Part shown: positions 1 through 9,841 of the stretch, in pieces
How positions within the stretch are numbered: the stretch's first letter is position 1
How the letters are laid out: each line of letters starts with the position of its first letter
Source of the DNA: CAWGXZ01 sp963826695
GTDB taxonomy: Bacteria; Pseudomonadota; Gammaproteobacteria; Burkholderiales; Burkholderiaceae_C
NCBI GenBank assembly: GCA_963826695.1
Contig: CAWGXZ010000004.1
Location: forward strand, 62,001 to 126,000
DNA length: 64,000 nucleotides
Reading direction: 5' to 3'
The notes under the pieces: model-generated
Seen by the model: the letters and a program-made list of their open reading frames with translations, nothing else
What the model was told of the DNA's origin: nothing
Database searches by the model: none
Made by a program: the position numbers and the translations under genes

Positions 1-521
1 GTCGTGACCGCCGTCGACGAGCCGAGCTGGTAGGCGATGTTCTCGTGGATCCAGGCGGTGATGGCCTCGACACGGGCATAGCCGGGTTCGGTGCCGCCGA
101 ACATCTGCAGCGCGGTGCGGCCGAGCAGGTCGGACTCGCAGTAGCGCGTCGGCATCAGGTTGTGCATGACCTCGTCGGGCAGCTCGGCGATCGGCGTCTG
201 CGGCGCTGCCCGGTCGACAGGCTCGGGCGTGCGCTCGACCGTGGCCCGGTAGCGCAGCGACAGCTTCCCGGCCGGCGCCTGCAGCCGCAGGAAGCGGTGC
301 TGCACGCCGGGGTCGATGTAGATGCGGGACGCGACCGGCGGGTCGAGCTCGAGCGATTCGGACAGCACCCGCTGGTCGAGCCCGTCGAGGGCGTGAATCT
401 GGAACTGGAAATCGGTTGTCGCCGCCAGCTGGTATTCGAGCAGGCAGTCGATCTCGCAGCGTCTCGCAGCCGGCGCGGCGCCGTTGCTGCTGAGGGGTGT
501 TTCGAGGAGGGCACTTTCCAT
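1..521 (-). CDS. Transglutaminase-like protein, N-terminal part (cut by window edge)
   Basis: Reverse-strand reading frame from ATG at 521 that runs off the left edge, so only about 173 N-terminal residues are visible. They contain a beta-rich stretch (CLLEYQLAATTDFQFQIHAL) followed by RYCESD and the segment AWIHENIAYQLGSS, which resembles the bacterial transglutaminase N-terminal domain leading into a transglutaminase core. The catalytic Cys-His-Asp residues would lie outside the window. It sits downstream of metK on the same strand with about 120 bases between. Family assignment rests on pattern similarity only; peptidase or peptide cross-linking activity is not demonstrated. The start lacks a strong ribosome binding site. 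Confidence 0.72.
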   Translation of the reverse strand, partial: MESALLETPLSSNGAAPAARRCEIDCLLEYQLAATTDFQFQIHALDGLDQRVLSESLELDPPVASRIYIDPGVQHRFLRLQAPAGKLSLRYRATVERTPEPVDRAAPQTPIAELPDEVMHNLMPTRYCESDLLGRTALQMFGGTEPGYARVEAITAWIHENIAYQLGSSTAVT

Positions 522-639
522 GAGGTTTTAGGCATTCCGACGGTGGGGTCGCGGCATGCAACCTTTATGCCTCGGCTCGCCCCGACGAGGCGACTGCCGA
601 AGCGGCACGGCGGCCGCCGCGGCTGCCGCTCGTGAAGGT

Positions 640-1818
640 TTACAGGCCTGCGGCCTGGCGCAGCAGCTGCACCTTGTCCGTGCGCTCCCAGGTGAACTCG
701 GGCTCGTCGCGGCCGAAATGGCCGTAGGCGGCGGTCTTCTGGTAGATCGGCCGCAGCAGGTCGAGCATCTGGATGATGCCCTTCGGCCGCAGGTCGAAAT
801 GTTCCTGCACCAGTGCGGCCAGCTGCTCGTCCGGCATGACGCCGGTGCCTTCGGTGTAGACGGTGACGTTCATCGGTCGGGCCACGCCGATGGCGTATGC
901 GACCTGGATCTGGCACTGCCGCGCCAGGCCGGCGGCGACGATGTTCTTGGCGACGTAGCGCGCGGCGTAGGCAGCCGAGCGGTCGACCTTGGTCGGGTCC
1001 TTGCCGCTGAACGCACCGCCGCCGTGCGGGCAGGCACCGCCGTAGGTGTCGACGATGATCTTGCGGCCAGTGAGGCCGCAGTCGCCCTGCGGACCGCCGG
1101 TGACGAAGCGGCCCGTGGGGTTGACCAGGTACTTGGTGTCCTTCAGCCACTCGGCAGGCAGGACGGCCTTGATGATGTCCTCGACCACCGCTTCGACGAA
1201 GGCCTTGCTCATGTGCTTGCCGTCGCTCATCTCGGGCGCATGCTGGCTCGACAGCACGACCGTATCGACCGAGTGCGGCTTGCCGTCGACGTAGCGCATC
1301 GTCACCTGGCTCTTGGCGTCGGGGCGCAGGTACGGCATGCGGCCGTCCTTGCGCAGCTGCGCCTGGCGCTCGACCAGCCGGTGCGCGTAGTAGATCGGCG
1401 CCGGCATCAGCTCGGGCGTTTCGTCGCAGGCGTAGCCGAACATCAGGCCCTGGTCGCCGGCGCCGGTGTTCAGGTGGTCGTCGCTCGCATGGTCGACGCC
1501 CTGGGCGATGTCGTTGCTCTGCTTGTCGTAGGCGACGAGCACGGCGCAGCCCTTGTAGTCGATGCCGTACTCGGTGTTGTCGTAGCCGATGCGCTTGATC
1601 GTGTCGCGTGCGACCTGGATGTAGTCGACGTGCGCGTTGGTCGTGATCTCGCCGGCCAGCACCACCAGGCCGGTGTTGCAGAGGGTTTCGGCGGCGACCC
1701 GGGAGCGCGGGTCCTGCTCGTAGATCGCGTCGAGAATCGCGTCCGAGATCTGGTCGGCCACCTTGTCGGGATGGCCCTCGGAGACGGATTCGGAAGTGAA
1801 GAGAAAGTCGTTCGCCAT
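640..1818 (-). CDS. metK: S-adenosylmethionine synthetase
   Basis: 392 residues, normal length for MetK, which makes S-adenosylmethionine from methionine and ATP in the cytoplasm. The N-terminus (MANDFLFTSESVSEGHPDK) carries the methionine-binding HPDK element. GAGDQGLMFGYACDET is the first family signature, and GGGAFSGKDPTKVDRSAAY is the glycine-rich phosphate-binding signature. It is divergent from the lipid A acyltransferase genes, with about 180 bases between start codons. No clear riboswitch-like fold was recognised in that gap. The sequence is complete with no missing catalytic residue noticed. Confidence 0.98.
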   Translation of the reverse strand: MANDFLFTSESVSEGHPDKVADQISDAILDAIYEQDPRSRVAAETLCNTGLVVLAGEITTNAHVDYIQVARDTIKRIGYDNTEYGIDYKGCAVLVAYDKQSNDIAQGVDHASDDHLNTGAGDQGLMFGYACDETPELMPAPIYYAHRLVERQAQLRKDGRMPYLRPDAKSQVTMRYVDGKPHSVDTVVLSSQHAPEMSDGKHMSKAFVEAVVEDIIKAVLPAEWLKDTKYLVNPTGRFVTGGPQGDCGLTGRKIIVDTYGGACPHGGGAFSGKDPTKVDRSAAYAARYVAKNIVAAGLARQCQIQVAYAIGVARPMNVTVYTEGTGVMPDEQLAALVQEHFDLRPKGIIQMLDLLRPIYQKTAAYGHFGRDEPEFTWERTDKVQLLRQAAGL

Positions 1819-1999
1819 GGATGTTCCTGCGTGATCGGGTGGGCGTTGCCGACCTGATCAGGGCACCTCGGCGAACGCTTTAGCAGAATTTGTAGAGACA
1901 CAGCCTGCGCTGCGCCCCGGCAACCGCTGTCTCGAAGACAACCGCTGCATCGCCCTGCAAGTAGTTCAGTAACTCGGCGATGGCTTCATTATAGGAAGC

Positions 2000-2884
2000 A
2001 TGCTGACCTTCTTTCGCTGGCTGTCGCGCCGGCCTCTCTGGCTTCTTCATGCGCTCGGTGCGGCCATGGGCTGGATCGCCTATGCGCTCTCGCCGACCTA
2101 CCGCGGGCGATTTGCCGAGAACGTGCGCCAGGCTGGGATCGACTCGCGCGCGGCTCGCCCGGCGATCGCGGAGGCCGGCCGGCTGGTCGCCGAGGCGCCG
2201 TGGGTCTGGATGCGGCCTGCCAGCCAGGCATTGCTTGCGCGCGTCACCTGGGACGGCAGCGAATGCGTCGATGCGGCGCATCGCGCGGGCCGTGGCATCG
2301 TCTACCTGACGCCGCATCTCGGCAGCTTCGAGGTGCTGGCGCAGGCGATCGCCGAGCGCTGGGGAGCCGAGCATCCACTCACCGTGCTGTACCGGCCGGC
2401 GCGCAAGGCCTGGCTGCGTCAGCTGGTCGACGAGGCGCGCGAGCGGCCCGGCCTCGCGGCGGCACCGGCCACCCTCGCCGGCGTGCGCCAGATGATCCGC
2501 GCGCTGCGCCGTGGCGAATCGGTCGGCCTGCTGCCCGATCAGGTGCCGCCGGAAGGCCTGGGCGTCTGGGCGCCGTTCTTCGGCAAGCCGGCGTACACGA
2601 TGACGCTCGCGGCGCGGCTGGCGCAGCAGACCGGCGCCGAGCTGCTGCTTGCCTGGGGTGAACGGCTTACCGGCCCCTCGCGCTACGTGTTGCATTTCAG
2701 CCGCTTCGACGCGGCGCTGCCCGACCCTCCTGCAGAATCGGCCGCCGCGATCAACCGGGCCATGGAGCGGTTGATTGCCCGCTGCCCGCAGCAGTATCTG
2801 TGGGGCTATGCCCGCTACAAGTCGCCGCGCCGGCCATCGACTGATGCGGGCGGCCAACCGCCCGCCGCACCCGAAATTCAATGA
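2000..2884 (+). CDS. Lipid A biosynthesis acyltransferase (LpxL/HtrB family), copy 1
   Basis: 294 residues of the LpxL/HtrB/MsbB family, which transfers secondary acyl chains onto lipid A at the inner membrane. It has an N-terminal hydrophobic anchor (about residues 8-28), the catalytic HX4E motif (HLGSFE, near residue 110), and the ending QQYLWGYARYK typical of the family. It is divergent from metK and overlaps the next gene by 4 bases (ATGA), so the two paralogues are probably translationally coupled. Which copy adds the first and which the second acyl chain cannot be decided from sequence. Confidence 0.93.
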   Translation: MLTFFRWLSRRPLWLLHALGAAMGWIAYALSPTYRGRFAENVRQAGIDSRAARPAIAEAGRLVAEAPWVWMRPASQALLARVTWDGSECVDAAHRAGRGIVYLTPHLGSFEVLAQAIAERWGAEHPLTVLYRPARKAWLRQLVDEARERPGLAAAPATLAGVRQMIRALRRGESVGLLPDQVPPEGLGVWAPFFGKPAYTMTLAARLAQQTGAELLLAWGERLTGPSRYVLHFSRFDAALPDPPAESAAAINRAMERLIARCPQQYLWGYARYKSPRRPSTDAGGQPPAAPEIQ

Positions 2885-3759
2885 CCCGTCTTCTGCTTGC
2901 CGTGCTGTGGCTGCTGCAGTGGCTGCCGCTCGGTGCGGTGGTGGCACTCGGCCGCGGCCTCGGCAGCCTGTTGCTGCTGCTGGCGCGCTCACGGCGCCTC
3001 GTTGCGCAGCGCAATCTCGCGCTTTGCCTGCCGCAGCGCCCGGCCGACGAGCGCGCTGCGATCCTGCGCGAGCACTTCCGCTGCCTCGGCCGCAGCCTGC
3101 TCGAACGCAGCCTCCTCTGGTACGCCCCGGCCGAACGCCTGAAGCGGCTGATCCGGGTCGAGGGCGACGTGCGGCTGGCCGAGCGCAGCGAGCGGCCGGT
3201 GATGTGGCTGGTGCCGCACTTCATGGCGCTCGATGTCGCCGGGGTGGCGACGCTGCTGTTCCAGCAGCATCCCGCCGTATCGATCTACCAGCAACAGAGC
3301 AACGCCGTGATGGACGCGGCGGTGCGCAAGGGGCGGCTGCGCTTCGGCCGCAATGCGCAGATCTTCCCGCGCAGCGACAAGGCGCTGGCGCTGATCCGCT
3401 CGATTCGCCGCGGCCATGCCTTCTTCAACCTGCCCGACATGGACTTCGGCGAACGCGATGCCGCTTTCGTGCCGTTTTTCGGCATTGCCGCGGCGACGCT
3501 GCTGGCGCCATCGCGGATGGCGCGCGCCCTCGACATGGTGGTGCAGCCGGTGGTCGCCGAAATGCTGCCCGGCGGCCAGGGCTGGCGGGTGCGCTTCCTC
3601 GATCCGTGGCCGGACTTTCCGAGCGGCGACGCCCTGGCCGACACGGCCTTCATGAACCGCTGGATCGAGAGCGAAGTCGAGCGCAACCCGGCGCAGTACC
3701 TGTGGGTGCACAAGCGTTTCAAGACCCGGCCCGCGGGCGAGCCGTCGTTCTATGACTGA
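2881..3759 (+). CDS. Lipid A biosynthesis acyltransferase (LpxL/HtrB family), copy 2
   Basis: 292 residues, paralogous to the gene immediately upstream. An N-terminal membrane segment (about residues 3-36) precedes the acyltransferase domain with HX4D motif HFMALD. The C-terminus RNPAQYLWVHKRFKTRP matches the family end. The HX4D form, against HX4E in copy 1, suggests they are not a recent duplication and may use different acyl donors or positions. It overlaps copy 1 by 4 bases and is followed 38 bases later by dapF. Confidence 0.93.
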   Translation: MTRLLLAVLWLLQWLPLGAVVALGRGLGSLLLLLARSRRLVAQRNLALCLPQRPADERAAILREHFRCLGRSLLERSLLWYAPAERLKRLIRVEGDVRLAERSERPVMWLVPHFMALDVAGVATLLFQQHPAVSIYQQQSNAVMDAAVRKGRLRFGRNAQIFPRSDKALALIRSIRRGHAFFNLPDMDFGERDAAFVPFFGIAAATLLAPSRMARALDMVVQPVVAEMLPGGQGWRVRFLDPWPDFPSGDALADTAFMNRWIESEVERNPAQYLWVHKRFKTRPAGEPSFYD

Positions 3760-3797
3760 CCTGCACCTCGGCCCGGCAAGACCCCAATAATCGAGCG

Positions 3798-4649
3798 ATG
3801 AACTTGCGCTTCACCAAGATGCACGGCGCCGGCAACGACTTCGTCGTGATCGATGCCACCGAGTCGCCGCTCGACCTGGGCGCCGAGCAGCTGCGCCGCC
3901 TCGGCGACCGGCGCTTCGGCGTCGGCTGCGACCAGATCCTGATCGTCGAGAAGAGCGCCACCCCCGGCGTCGACTTCCGCTACCGCATCTTCAACAACAG
4001 CGGCGAGGAGGTCGAGCAGTGCGGCAACGGTGCGCGTTGCTTCGTCCGCTACGTGCGCGACAAGGGTCTCTCGGACAAGGACACGCTGGTCGTCGAAACG
4101 ATGAACACGCGGCTCGAACTTCGGCTGCGCGACGACGGGCGGGTCACGGTCGACATGGGTGCACCGATCTTCGAGGTGGAACGGGTGCCGTTCGATGCCG
4201 CCGGACTGGTGCCGCGCAGTGCAGGGCAGACGCAGCTGTGGCCGATCGACGCGGGCGAGGCGCGGCTCGAGGTCGCGGTGCTGTCGATGGGCAACCCGCA
4301 TGCGGTGGTTCTCAGCGACGATGTCGACAACGCGCCGGTCGGTCTGCTCGGGCCGCTGGTCGAGACGCACGCACGCTTCCCGAACAAGGTCAACGTCGGC
4401 TTTTTGCAGCCGGTCGACCGCAGCCATGCCTGGCTGCGCGTCCACGAGCGTGGTGCCGGCGAAACGCTGGCCTGCGGCACGGGCGCCTGCGCCGCCGTGG
4501 TTGCCGGCATCGGCCTCGGTCTCTTCGACGCGCGTGTCGAGGTTCAAACCCGCGGCGGCCGCCTGACCATCGAGTGGCCGGGCGGCAGCAGCCCGGTGCT
4601 GCTGACCGGGCCGGCCGAAACCGTCTTCGAAGGAGAAATCCAACTGTGA
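3798..4649 (+). CDS. dapF: Diaminopimelate epimerase
   Basis: 283 residues. Converts LL- to meso-diaminopimelate for lysine and peptidoglycan synthesis. Both catalytic cysteines are present in their signature contexts: Cys75 in NNSGEEVEQCGNGARC and Cys226 in LACGTGACA. The start MNLRFTKMHGAGNDF is the canonical N-terminus. Its stop codon overlaps the GTG start of the DUF484 gene by 4 bases, as is usual for the dapF-DUF484-xerC cluster of proteobacteria. Confidence 0.98.
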   Translation: MNLRFTKMHGAGNDFVVIDATESPLDLGAEQLRRLGDRRFGVGCDQILIVEKSATPGVDFRYRIFNNSGEEVEQCGNGARCFVRYVRDKGLSDKDTLVVETMNTRLELRLRDDGRVTVDMGAPIFEVERVPFDAAGLVPRSAGQTQLWPIDAGEARLEVAVLSMGNPHAVVLSDDVDNAPVGLLGPLVETHARFPNKVNVGFLQPVDRSHAWLRVHERGAGETLACGTGACAAVVAGIGLGLFDARVEVQTRGGRLTIEWPGGSSPVLLTGPAETVFEGEIQL

Positions 4650-5341
4650 GCGGCGCCGCCGCGATCCCCGGCATCGAGGGCATCACCGAGGACGACATTG
4701 CCGACTATCTGGCGAACACGCCGGCATTCTTCGAGCGCCATGCCGAGCTGCTGAGCGCCATCCAGCTGGCCAGCCCGCACGGCAACCGCGCCGTCTCGCT
4801 GCAGGAGCGGCAGATGGACCTGCTGCGCGGCAAGATTCGCGGACTCGAGCAGAAGATCACCGGGATGATCCGCCACGGCCAGGAGAACGTGGCGATCGCG
4901 GACAAGCTGCACCGCTGGACGCTGCACCTGATGCTGAACCGCGTGCCTGCCGAATTGCCGCGGTTGCTGGTCGACGAACTCAAGGACGAATTCATCATCC
5001 CCCAGGCCGCATTGCGCCTTTGGGACGTGGCGCCGGCCTATGCCGGCGCGCGCTTCACCAGCGCCAGCATGGAAGCACGCAAGCTGGCGTCGAGCCTGAC
5101 GCTGCCCTACTGCGGCGCGAACGCCGGTTTCGAGGTGGTGAACTGGCTCGACGACGCTGCATCGACCCGGTCGCTGGCGATGATTGCCTTGCGTCGGCCC
5201 GAGCGTGCCGCCGCCTTCGGCCTGCTGGTGCTGGCCTCGCCCGACCCGACGCGCTTCGCCGCCGACATGGGAATCGAGTTCCTGATGCAGATCGGCGAAA
5301 TCGCCGGCGCTGCGCTGGCTCCCCTGGTCACTGCGCATTGA
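4646..5341 (+). CDS. DUF484 family protein
   Basis: 231 residues from a GTG start that overlaps the dapF stop (GTGA). The N-terminal stretch ITEDDIADYLANTPAFFERH followed by LLSAIQLASPHG and VSLQERQMDLLRGKIRGLE is characteristic of DUF484, a GAF-like fold protein found between dapF and xerC in many gamma- and betaproteobacteria. Biochemical role unknown; association with recombinase or cell-envelope genes is conserved. A longer in-frame extension upstream lies inside dapF and is not credible as coding. Confidence 0.92.
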   Translation: MSGAAAIPGIEGITEDDIADYLANTPAFFERHAELLSAIQLASPHGNRAVSLQERQMDLLRGKIRGLEQKITGMIRHGQENVAIADKLHRWTLHLMLNRVPAELPRLLVDELKDEFIIPQAALRLWDVAPAYAGARFTSASMEARKLASSLTLPYCGANAGFEVVNWLDDAASTRSLAMIALRRPERAAAFGLLVLASPDPTRFAADMGIEFLMQIGEIAGAALAPLVTAH

Positions 5342-6306
5342 ACAGGGTCGACGCGCCCGCTGCGCAGGCCGACGCCGGCGAGCGCCGGCTCGATGCCGAC
5401 TTCATCGCCTACCTGCAGCACCTGGAGGTCGAGCGCCGCGTGGCCGCACGGACCTTGGCGATCTACACCGAAGCGTTCCACCGGCTGCAGCGCTATGCGG
5501 CTGACGCCGGCGTGGCGCTGCTGGCCGTGCAGCCGCCCCACGTGCGCCGCTGGGCGGCGCGCCTGCACCAGGAGGGGCTCGGCTCGCGCAGCATCGCGCT
5601 CGCGCTGTCGGCCTGGCGAGGCTTCTACCGCTGGCTGGGCAACGACGCGCGGGTGGCGCTGAATCCGGTCGACGGGGTGCGCGCACCGAAGGCAGCCAAG
5701 CCACTGCCGAAGGCGCTTTCGGTCGACCAGGCGGTGGCGCTGGCCGAAGGCGGCAGCGGCGAAGGCTCGCCGGCTGTGGCGGCGCGCGACCATTGCATCG
5801 TCGAGCTGCTCTACGGCTCGGGCTTGCGGATCGGCGAGCTGATCGGCCTCGACCTGCAGCCCAGCGCGGCGGCAGCGGGCTGGCTCGATGCGGCCGATGC
5901 CACGGTGCACGTGCTCGGCAAGGGCAGCAAGCGGCGCAGCGTGCCGGTCGGCCGGGCGGCGCTGCAGGCGCTGGCCGGCTGGTTGGCCGCGCGGCCGCAA
6001 CTGGCCGCTGCCGACGAGCCGGCCTTGTTCGTCGGCCAGCGCGGCCGCCGGCTGACCGCCGCGCAGGCGCGGCTGCAGCTGAAGCGGCAGGCGCTGCAGG
6101 CGGGGCTGAGCACGCACGTCCATCCGCACATGCTGCGGCATTCGTTCGCTTCGCACCTGCTGCAGTCGAGCGGCGACCTGCGCGCCGTGCAGGAGCTGCT
6201 CGGCCACGCCAGCATCGCCACGACGCAGGTCTACACCCGGCTCGACTTCGGCCACCTCAGCAAGGTCTACGACGCGGCGCATCCGCGGGCCAGGCGCAAG
6301 CCCTGA
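5338..6306 (+). CDS. xerC: Tyrosine recombinase XerC
   Basis: 322 residues from a TTG start that overlaps the DUF484 stop (TTGA); this start gives the usual length for XerC. An N-terminal core-binding SAM-like domain (about 20-105) precedes the catalytic domain with Arg164 (GSGLRIGE), Lys195/198 (LGKGSKRR), His264/Arg267 (HMLRHSF), His290 (LLGHAS) and nucleophile Tyr299 (VYTRLDF). With XerD it resolves chromosome dimers at dif. The TTG start has no strong ribosome binding site, in keeping with translational coupling. It converges on the Lrp-type gene with a single base between the two stops. Confidence 0.96.
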   Translation: MNRVDAPAAQADAGERRLDADFIAYLQHLEVERRVAARTLAIYTEAFHRLQRYAADAGVALLAVQPPHVRRWAARLHQEGLGSRSIALALSAWRGFYRWLGNDARVALNPVDGVRAPKAAKPLPKALSVDQAVALAEGGSGEGSPAVAARDHCIVELLYGSGLRIGELIGLDLQPSAAAAGWLDAADATVHVLGKGSKRRSVPVGRAALQALAGWLAARPQLAAADEPALFVGQRGRRLTAAQARLQLKRQALQAGLSTHVHPHMLRHSFASHLLQSSGDLRAVQELLGHASIATTQVYTRLDFGHLSKVYDAAHPRARRKP

Positions 6307-6307
6307 T

Positions 6308-6781
6308 TCAGCCGGCGACGCGGGGCAGGGCGATCTGCGTCGTGAACTTGGCGCGGTGCACGCTGAAGAAGCTGCGCACGTTGCGCACGTTGGCGTCCTG
6401 CGTGAAAAGCCGCTGAACCAGCGCATGCCAGGCCGCCATGTCGGACACCTGGATCAGCAGCATGAAATCCGGGCCTGGCGAGACACGGTGGCATTGCTGC
6501 ACGGCGGCGTCGGCGACGGCCCGTGCTTCGAACGCCGCCAGGTGCTCGGCGCCCTGGCGATCGAGCGTGACCTCTGCAAATGCACTCAGGCCGGCACCGA
6601 CGACGGTCGGCGCGAGCAGCGCGACCCGGCGCTCGATGACGCCTTCGTCGACCAGTCGCTTGACCCGGCGCAGGCAGGTCGCCGGCGAGGTGTGCACCGC
6701 CGCGGCCAGCGCGTGGTTGGTCAGCGAGGCGTCGGCTTGAAGCTGATCGAGGATACGAAGGTCGACGTCGTCGAGTTGCAT
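6308..6781 (-). CDS. Lrp/AsnC family transcriptional regulator
   Basis: 157 residues. The N-terminal AsnC-type helix-turn-helix spans about residues 3-60 (LDDVDLRILDQLQADASLTN ... SPATCLRRVKRLVDEGVI). The RAM/Lrp effector domain follows, with the ending VRSFFSVHRAKFTTQIALP. Lrp-type proteins bind amino acids and form octamers or hexadecamers. It is divergent from glmS. A perfect 7-base inverted repeat lies between the two starts and is a candidate operator. Target genes are unknown. Confidence 0.94.
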   Translation of the reverse strand: MQLDDVDLRILDQLQADASLTNHALAAAVHTSPATCLRRVKRLVDEGVIERRVALLAPTVVGAGLSAFAEVTLDRQGAEHLAAFEARAVADAAVQQCHRVSPGPDFMLLIQVSDMAAWHALVQRLFTQDANVRNVRSFFSVHRAKFTTQIALPRVAG

Positions 6782-6820
6782 GGCAGATTATTCCAAACAC
6801 TGCTTCGATTTGCCTAATCG

Positions 6821-6844
6821 TTTCACACGATCCTAAATGTGAAA
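6821..6844. promoter_or_regulatory. Inverted repeat between Lrp-type gene and glmS
   Basis: TTTCACA and TGTGAAA form perfect 7-base arms separated by 10 bases, in the only intergenic space between the divergent Lrp-type regulator and glmS. Arm length and location fit an Lrp-family operator for autoregulation. The link to the adjacent regulator is inferred from position only. Confidence 0.5.
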
Positions 6845-6929
6845 TGATGTTGCAAGATGAATGGAAATCCGGTGCCACGTTTCACGTCGCTGTCTCCAGA
6901 ATGAATCCTCCCCATCCACCGGTATTCCC

Positions 6930-8801
<1,872 letters not shown>

Positions 8802-8831
8802 GGGCGTGGGTGGTACCGCGACGTTGATCGG

Positions 8832-8871
8832 TGGAAATAATGTCTGTCGGGCTGGAATAAAGTCTGTCGGG
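8832..8871. repeat. Imperfect tandem repeat just after glmS
   Basis: Two adjacent copies of a 19-20 base unit reading TGGAAATAATGTCTGTCGGG and TGGAATAAAGTCTGTCGGG, separated by one base. The shared core GTCTGTCGGG is identical. It stands about 30 bases after the glmS stop at the border of the gene-poor segment. It could be a transposon-end or attachment-type sequence, or a regulator site; nothing in the sequence decides between these. Confidence 0.55.
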
Positions 8872-9143
8872 TTTTTGACGGCCTATGTTGCCGCTGTTAC
8901 AAATGCAAGGCGTCGGCGTCAGGCGACATCGATAGGGAGTCTCGGGACCAGAATACGGCTGGCTTTTCGATGCTCGCCAGCCCAATGCTTCAGTTCGCTA
9001 CGCCTTCCTCGCAAGCTCCGGCTGTGGTCAGTTCGTCAACGTCCGGAATCGCCAACTTGTCGTGACCGGGGCGCAGGCCAGCGGCGGCCTTACTTCTGGC
9101 GCAGCCGGACCCTCTACCTCATCGCCGTCAGGGCATACCTGCC

Positions 9144-9584
9144 ATGGTTTTCAAGCCCAGAGCAGGGGCCAGAATGGTTCGGCCCCTGGCGCGAGATGGT
9201 GATGGACGCCGCCAAGCGGGGGATTGCATATACATGCGGTCACCCGAGTACGACTCCCTGTTGTCGATGCTTTTCCCGGAGATGGCAACCCGACTCGCAA
9301 AGCCGTTCGGCAGGCGGCCTGATGTGCCAGTCCAGGTCTGGCACCGAGGCAAGAGTCGCTTCAGGCCCACAGCACACGCTGCGGAGGAAGCCAGCTCCCC
9401 CTTGGGGGGCGAGGTATTGCGAGAGCCCCTGCCTCCGGGTGCCGGCGGTGATATCAGGCACTTGATCTTCCGCGGGGCTGAATTGGAGGCGTGGAAGCGC
9501 GCCAACCCGGATGTGGCCGCGGACTGGGGAGTCAACCGTGCAGAAATTCCCGGGGTTGACGTACTTGGCTTGAGGGTCGGCTGA
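9144..9584 (+). CDS. Hypothetical protein, doubtful
   Basis: 146-residue open frame with no recognised family. The last part (FRGAELEAWKRANPDVAADW) looks like a plausible helical protein segment, similar in style to the end of small DNA-binding or excisionase-like proteins. The first third is Arg/Ala-rich and not convincing. A start at 9234 (MRSPEYDSLL) would remove the doubtful part. No operon partner and no good ribosome binding site. May be a gene remnant. Confidence 0.25.
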   Translation: MVFKPRAGARMVRPLARDGDGRRQAGDCIYMRSPEYDSLLSMLFPEMATRLAKPFGRRPDVPVQVWHRGKSRFRPTAHAAEEASSPLGGEVLREPLPPGAGGDIRHLIFRGAELEAWKRANPDVAADWGVNRAEIPGVDVLGLRVG

Positions 9585-9841
9585 TCAGATAGGTTGGATC
9601 GCCGGTGCGGCTTCTCGGGGCGGTTTACGCGCGAATCCCAGAACACGAGATCCACCCAGGGAACCACCTCGGACCTTTGGAGGGATAACGCATCCACCGT
9701 TGGCACGGCCGAGTAGGCTCGGGACCCGCCGGGGTTGCCCGATCGAGAGACCCCGCGCAGGATGCCAGCGTCAGCCCAACCCCAGGGTGTGGTTTTCAAG
9801 CTCCTTGATCATCCACTCGCCACCTACTGCAGGTTGGCCCC

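Larger units (their letters stand above)
8802..9841. other. About 1 kb without a convincing gene
   Basis: Between glmS and the IclR gene, open frames exist on both strands but none has a recognisable domain, a good ribosome binding site and clear codon bias together. The best candidate is listed separately at 9144-9584. A tandem repeat near 8832 and somewhat lower GC suggest a remnant of a mobile or rearranged segment. No terminal inverted repeats or transposase were found. Confidence 0.5.

Noticed and set aside
569..591. Short GC-rich hairpin (GCCTCG/CGAGGC) after metK
   Set aside because: Not followed by a T run on the metK strand; too weak to call a terminator.
1819..1999. A SAM- or SAH-type riboswitch ahead of metK
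   Set aside because: No recognisable conserved core or pairing pattern could be picked out by eye.
9128..9799. Reverse-strand 223-codon frame in the gene-poor segment after glmS
   Set aside because: Pro/Ser/Arg-rich, no domain, overlaps a forward frame that is itself doubtful.
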